Shown one piece after another: positions 42,502 through 45,992 of a stretch of 45,992 nucleotides of DNA. The stretch spans positions 1 through 45,992 of the forward strand of contig JBGPHT010000052.1 in the NCBI GenBank assembly GCA_041484525.1, given 5' to 3'. The stretch is from JBGPHT01 sp041484525 (lineage in GTDB: Bacteria; Acidobacteriota; Terriglobia; Bryobacterales; Bryobacteraceae). A model generated the notes under the pieces. The model saw only the letters and a list, made by a program, of their open reading frames with translations. It had not been told where the DNA came from and did no database searches. A program made the translations under genes and the position numbers. Numbering within the stretch: position 1 is the first letter of the stretch; the number at the start of each line of letters is the position of its first letter.

Positions 42502-43869
42502 ATGTTCGACAATCTATCCGAAAAGCTGCAGCGGGTCTTCAAAAACCTGCGCGGCGAAGGCAAACTCTCGGCCGAAAACATGGAGAGCGCCCTGCGCGAG
42601 ATCCGCATGGCGCTGCTCGAGGCCGACGTCAACTTCAAGGTTGTCAAACAACTCATCGAGAACATCAAAGTCAAGGCCATGGGCGAAGAGGTGCTCGCCG
42701 CCCTCTCCCCATCCCAGCAGGTCATCAAGATCGTTCACGAAGAACTGATCAAGATCCTGGGCAGCCACGAATCGAAGCTGCGTTTCGCCAACGACCCGCC
42801 CAGCGTTTTTCTGATCGTCGGCCTGCAGGGCTCGGGCAAAACCACATCCACCGGCAAACTGGCGCGCTGGCTCTCGAAGAACGGCCATCGCCCCATGGTG
42901 GTTTCCGTCGACGTCTACCGCCCGGCCGCGCGCGAGCAATTGAAAGTGATCGCGCGCGAGATCAATCAGCCCAACTACGAAGGTACGGCGGATGAGAAAC
43001 TGCCGCTCGACCTGGCGCGCTCGGCGCGCCGCGAATCCACTAACACCGGGCGCGACGTGCTGCTGGTCGACACCGCCGGCCGCCTCCACATCGATGATGA
43101 CCTCATGGGCGAGTTGCAGCAGTTGAAAGAGCAGCTCAACCCCGTCGAGATCCTATTCGTGGCCGACGCCATGACCGGCCAGGACGCGGTGAAATCCGCC
43201 GACGAGTTCCACAAACGCCTCGGCATCACCGGCGTCATCCTGACCAAGATGGATGGCGATGCCCGCGGCGGCGCGGCGCTCTCCATCCGCCATGTGACCG
43301 GCCAGCCGCTGAAGTTCGTCGGCGTGGGCGAAAAGTTCGACGCACTGGAAGCATTCCACCCCGACCGCGCCGCCAACCGCATCCTCGGCATGGGCGATAT
43401 CCTCTCCTTCATCGAGAAAGCCGGGGAGCACATCGACCAGAAGAAAGCCGTCGAGATGCAGCGCAAGCTCATCGAGAACGATTTCACGCTGGAAGATTTC
43501 CGCGACCAGTTGCGCCAGATTCGAAAGCTGGGTCCGCTCAGCGGACTGCTCGACATGATGCCCAAGGTGGGCATGCTCAAAGACCTCAAGGACGTCAAGG
43601 TGGACGAGAAGGAAATCAATCGCGTGGTGGCGATCATCGATTCCATGACGCCGCACGAGCGCGACAACCACATGATCGTCAACGGAAGCCGTCGCCGCCG
43701 CATCGCGCGCGGCAGCGGCACTTCCGTGCAGGAAGTGAACCAGTTGTTGAAGCAGTATTCGCAGGCCCGAAAGATGATGAAGTCTTTCTCCGGCGGCCTG
43801 CTGGGCAAGAAACTGGGTAAGATGAAGTTGCCGCCCGGTTTCCCGTTTGGAGACATGCCGGGTATGTAA
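42502..43869 (+). CDS. ffh: signal recognition particle protein Ffh
   Basis: A 455-residue SRP GTPase that binds signal sequences and 4.5S RNA and delivers ribosomes to FtsY. N domain 1-90; G domain with GLQGSGKTTSTGKLA (G1), DVYRPAAREQL, LLVDTAGRLHID, TKMDGDARGGAAL and FVGVGEKFDALEAF. The Met-rich M domain (about 330-455) contains GLLDMMPKVGM, RRRRIARGSG (RNA-binding) and ARKMMKSFSGG. The ATG at 42502 (MFDNLSEKLQRVFKNLRGEG) is the family start; in-frame codons upstream to 42226 lie in the cold-shock gene. rpsP follows after 30 bases. Confidence 0.97.
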   Translation: MFDNLSEKLQRVFKNLRGEGKLSAENMESALREIRMALLEADVNFKVVKQLIENIKVKAMGEEVLAALSPSQQVIKIVHEELIKILGSHESKLRFANDPPSVFLIVGLQGSGKTTSTGKLARWLSKNGHRPMVVSVDVYRPAAREQLKVIAREINQPNYEGTADEKLPLDLARSARRESTNTGRDVLLVDTAGRLHIDDDLMGELQQLKEQLNPVEILFVADAMTGQDAVKSADEFHKRLGITGVILTKMDGDARGGAALSIRHVTGQPLKFVGVGEKFDALEAFHPDRAANRILGMGDILSFIEKAGEHIDQKKAVEMQRKLIENDFTLEDFRDQLRQIRKLGPLSGLLDMMPKVGMLKDLKDVKVDEKEINRVVAIIDSMTPHERDNHMIVNGSRRRRIARGSGTSVQEVNQLLKQYSQARKMMKSFSGGLLGKKLGKMKLPPGFPFGDMPGM

Positions 43870-43899
43870 CCCGGGCACACATTTCAAGTTGGAGTACAA

Positions 43900-44154
43900 A
43901 TGCTGATGATTCGCCTGGCGCGTTTTGGCGCCAAGAAGAAACCGTTTTACCGCATCGTCGTAATCGAAAAAGAGCGCGCCCGCAACGGCCGCAATCTGGA
44001 AGTGGTCGGCCACTACAATCCACTGTCCAACCCCTTGCAGGTGGTGCTGAAGCACGACCGCATCGAGCACTGGACCAAGAGCGGTGCGCAAATGTCCGAC
44101 ACCGTCAAGCGCCTGGTCGAAGGCCATCCCGCGGTGGCAGCGCCAGTGGCCTGA
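43900..44154 (+). CDS. rpsP: 30S ribosomal protein S16
   Basis: An 84-residue S16, with the typical MIRLARFGAKKKPFYRIVVI start region, VGHYNPLSNP and MSDTVKRLVEG. GGAG lies just before the ATG at 43900; an internal ATG at 43906 would give the more common MIRLARFG start. It sits in the classic ffh-rpsP-khpA-rimM-trmD order. Confidence 0.96.
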   Translation: MLMIRLARFGAKKKPFYRIVVIEKERARNGRNLEVVGHYNPLSNPLQVVLKHDRIEHWTKSGAQMSDTVKRLVEGHPAVAAPVA

Positions 44155-44216
44155 TTCGAACCAAAGCGCTGCCTAACTGTAAGAAACAGAACGTTATCTC
44201 CTGCAATCCCCCATCG

Positions 44217-44248
44217 TCCCTCCGGTTACGTTCGGGTAACATGAGGGA
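44217..44248 (+). promoter_or_regulatory. hairpin in the leader of khpA
   Basis: TCCCTC and GTTAC on the left arm pair with GTAAC and GAGGGA on the right (6-base loop, one 2x2 internal loop). The right arm is the start of the purine tract GAGGGAGGGAGG that contains the khpA ribosome binding site, 8 bases before the ATG. The stem could attenuate transcription or tune translation of khpA-rimM-trmD relative to rpsP. Confidence 0.5.
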
Positions 44249-44262
44249 GGGAGGCCGGGTGA

Positions 44263-44493
44263 ATGAAGCAGCTCATCGAAGATATCGCGAAAGCTCTGGT
44301 TGACATCCCGGAAGAAGTTTCGGTCCGCGAGGTACTGGGCGAGCAGGTTACGGTGCTGGAGTTGAAGGTGGCTCCCAGCGACCTGGGAAAGGTGATCGGC
44401 AAGCAAGGCCGCACCGCCCGGTCGATCCGCACGATTTTAGGCGCGGCCGGCATGAAGCTCAACCGGCGTTTCACGCTGGAAATCCTCGAGTGA
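44263..44493 (+). CDS. khpA: KH-domain RNA-binding protein KhpA
   Basis: A 76-residue single KH domain (YlqC family). The motif LGKVIGKQGRTARSIRTILG contains the GxxG loop (GKQG) that contacts RNA. KhpA works with KhpB/EloR in other bacteria as a global RNA binder. GGAGG lies 8 bases before the ATG. The stop overlaps the rimM GTG. Confidence 0.93.
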   Translation: MKQLIEDIAKALVDIPEEVSVREVLGEQVTVLELKVAPSDLGKVIGKQGRTARSIRTILGAAGMKLNRRFTLEILE

Positions 44494-45011
44494 GCTCGCC
44501 CGAGACCGGATGGGTGGCGATTGCCCGGCTCGGGAAGACCAGGGGCATCCGTGGCGAACTCACGGCGCTGGCGCTCAGCAGCAAGCCTGAGCGCTACCAG
44601 AATCTCGGCAGTGTCTTCCTGTTCGGCGATGGGCGCCGCTACGAAGTGGAATCCACGTGGTTCCACAACGCCACTCTCATCTTCAAGTTCCGCGGCGTGG
44701 ATACGATTTCGGACGCCGAGCCGCTGATCGGCGCCGAGGTACGTGTGCCGATTTCCGAGCGCACGCCTCTCGACGAAGACGAGTTCTTCGAGTCCGACCT
44801 GGTGGGCTGCGAAGTGGTGGACCGGCCGACCGGCGAATCGCTGGGGCGCGTGACGCGCTTCGATGACGGCGGCAGTTCGGGCATGCTAGTGGTCGGTCAT
44901 GAAGAACTGCTGATTCCGTTCGTGCGCTCCATCTGCGTCGAGATCGATCCCGCCGCCAAACGGATCGCGGTAGAATTGCCCGAGGGATTGAAGGATTTGA
45001 ACCGACCGTGA
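44490..45011 (+). CDS. rimM: 16S rRNA processing protein RimM
   Basis: A 173-residue 30S assembly factor that binds S19. The N-terminal RimM domain has VAIARLGKTRGIRGELTALA, and the C-terminal PRC-barrel has LVGCEVVDRPTGESLGRVTR and LLIPFVRSICVEID. The GTG start overlaps the khpA stop (GTGA), and its own stop overlaps the trmD GTG in the same way. The length is normal. Confidence 0.95.
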   Translation: MSSPETGWVAIARLGKTRGIRGELTALALSSKPERYQNLGSVFLFGDGRRYEVESTWFHNATLIFKFRGVDTISDAEPLIGAEVRVPISERTPLDEDEFFESDLVGCEVVDRPTGESLGRVTRFDDGGSSGMLVVGHEELLIPFVRSICVEIDPAAKRIAVELPEGLKDLNRP

Positions 45012-45748
45012 TCTTCCATGTGCTGACGATCTTTCCCGAGTTCTTCGAGGGACCGTTCGCGCACGGCGTAGTCAAGCGGGCCAAGGATGCCGGGGTGCTC
45101 GACATCCGCATCCACAACTTGCGCGACTGGACATCCGACCGGCATAAGACGGTAGACGACCGCCCCTTCGGCGGCGGCGAAGGCATGGTGCTGAAGGCCG
45201 AACCCATTTTCCAGGCCGTGGAATCGATCTGGCCGGAGCGCACGGCGCGGCAGAAGATCGTGCTGCTCTCCGCCCAGGGCCGCATGTTCGACCAAGCGAT
45301 GGCCAACCGCTTGAGTCACGAAAGCGAATTGCTCCTGATCTCCGGCCGCTACGAGGGCGTGGACGAGCGCGTGTCCGAGCACCTCGCGGATGAGGAAATC
45401 TCGATCGGCAATTACGTCCTGAGCGGCGGCGAACTGGCCGCGGCGGTGGTGATCGACGCCGTAGCCCGCCTGCTGCCGGGAGTGTTGGGGAACGAATGCT
45501 CCGCCGCGTTCGAGAGCTTCCAGGAAACCGGTCATGGCGAAGGGTTACTCGATTGCCCCCATTGGACCCGCCCTGCGGAGTTCCGCGGCTGGAAAGCCCC
45601 GGAAGTATTGTTGAACGGCAACCACGAAGAGATCCGCCAGTTCCGGAAACGCGCCGCGCTTGAAAAGACCGCGCGCCTGCGCCCCGATTTGGTTAGGCCA
45701 CGGATGGCCGCAGATGGACACAGCGCGGCAGAGCCGCAACCAAAATGA
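45008..45748 (+). CDS. trmD: tRNA (guanine-N1)-methyltransferase TrmD
   Basis: A 246-residue SPOUT methyltransferase that makes m1G37 in tRNA. FHVLTIFPEFFEGPF, DDRPFGGGEGMVLK, ISGRYEGVDERV and the trefoil-knot segment EEISIGNYVLSGGELAA are all present, as is GLLDCPHWTRPAEF. The start is GTG at 45008. The last 18 or so residues (RPRMAADGHSAAEPQPK) are unlike the family. They are encoded by an intergenic-type repeat (45697-45742), so the native stop has probably been replaced. Confidence 0.95.
   Translation: MIFHVLTIFPEFFEGPFAHGVVKRAKDAGVLDIRIHNLRDWTSDRHKTVDDRPFGGGEGMVLKAEPIFQAVESIWPERTARQKIVLLSAQGRMFDQAMANRLSHESELLLISGRYEGVDERVSEHLADEEISIGNYVLSGGELAAAVVIDAVARLLPGVLGNECSAAFESFQETGHGEGLLDCPHWTRPAEFRGWKAPEVLLNGNHEEIRQFRKRAALEKTARLRPDLVRPRMAADGHSAAEPQPK
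45697..45742. repeat. intergenic repeat read into the trmD C-terminus
   Basis: CCACGGATGGCCGCAGATGG followed by ACACAGCGCGGCAGAGCCGC. The reverse complement (TGTCCATCTGCGGCCATCCG) resembles the dispersed element also seen at 12540-12572. Confidence 0.5.
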
Positions 45749-45814
45749 TATGGCGCTGCGCTCCGAGTAAGATGTTTGTTTCCAGGGCAAACGTCCCAAA
45801 AGGAGCACAACGCC

Positions 45815-45992
45815 ATGCAGAAGTTTATCGCGAAATTCGGCAGCCTGAGGCAAGGTGTGATTTCGGGAGCGGACCGATTGGTGTTCCGTGGCAGCTTGCG
45901 GGCCATCCAATACCAGTTCGGGATGATGGGCTATCTTTGGCACAAGCAAGTGCGGCTGACGGCGTTCGGCCAGCACGCTGAGCCGGTCACCA
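45815..45992 (+). CDS. unknown protein, C-terminus beyond window
   Basis: The first 59 codons of a gene: MQKFIAKFGSLRQGVISGAD and then RLVFRGSLRAIQYQFGMMGY. AAGGAG lies 10 bases before the ATG. The FIxxF/Y-G-x-x-x-G-V-x-S-G-x-D-R-L-V-F-R-G pattern recalls a large family of about 450-residue proteins of unknown function present in several copies in some Acidobacteria and other genomes, perhaps linked to mobile DNA. That link comes from memory and is not shown here. It stands where rplS would be expected after trmD, right after a repeat. An in-frame ATG at 45745 belongs to a different frame and is not the start. Confidence 0.6.
   Translation, partial: MQKFIAKFGSLRQGVISGADRLVFRGSLRAIQYQFGMMGYLWHKQVRLTAFGQHAEPVT

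Noticed and set aside
1..45992. CRISPR array, rRNA genes, complete tRNA genes or complete insertion sequences
   Set aside because: No regularly spaced repeats, rRNA sequence, full cloverleaf or intact transposase with terminal repeats was seen.

Overview
The window looks like chromosomal DNA of an Acidobacteriota bacterium, most likely of the Solibacter/Bryobacterales group. The grounds are: high GC with G/C-ending codons; a secreted protein carrying the Solibacter-type extracellular domain (TIGR03437-like); the N-terminus of an Acidobacteria-style ADOP/MacB-like permease; frequent GTG/TTG starts; ATGA/GTGA stop-start overlaps; and short dispersed repeats between genes. No rRNA, CRISPR array or convincing tRNA was seen.

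Layout. 1-5135: a cut-off DUF72 gene, a secreted gamma-glutamyltranspeptidase, a 33-residue zinc ribbon with a DinB-fold protein, a CPBP protease and a class V aminotransferase. 5136-6340: a less GC-rich islet with a PIN toxin-antitoxin pair whose toxin is frameshifted at a TA repeat. 6385-11590 (minus strand): a small unknown protein, a two-domain rhodanese, an L-lactate permease, an acyl-CoA synthetase and a PepSY membrane protein. 11644-12572: wreckage in which the first 45 codons of a permease gene run into a 5'-truncated group II intron that still has domains V and VI. 12575-22002: a secreted PHP-like protein, mazG, a GNAT acyltransferase coupled to an OSBS/N-succinylamino acid racemase-like enzyme, an MFS transporter, an SDR and the Solibacter-type surface protein.

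22286-34130 is an exopolysaccharide locus. It holds a CHASE2 histidine kinase with a sigma-54 response regulator, a CpsB phosphatase, a minus-strand operon (TPR/carbohydrate-binding-like protein, Wzy/O-antigen-ligase-like protein, membrane J-domain protein) and a plus-strand set (FecR-like protein, Wza-type export protein, Wzc-type tyrosine autokinase). A plausible reading is that the two-component pair controls synthesis, Wzy polymerises, Wzc and CpsB form a kinase/phosphatase switch and Wza exports.

34187-45992 is mostly housekeeping: an FHA-GAF-PP2C phosphatase with a Fur-family regulator, an alanine-type aminotransferase, a PilT ATPase, a phosphoesterase, prfB with an intact +1 recoding site, a threonylcarbamoyl-AMP synthase, a Tudor-like and a cold-shock protein, then ffh-rpsP-khpA-rimM-trmD. 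The usual next gene, rplS, is not there. The window ends inside a gene of an unknown family that begins just after a repeat.
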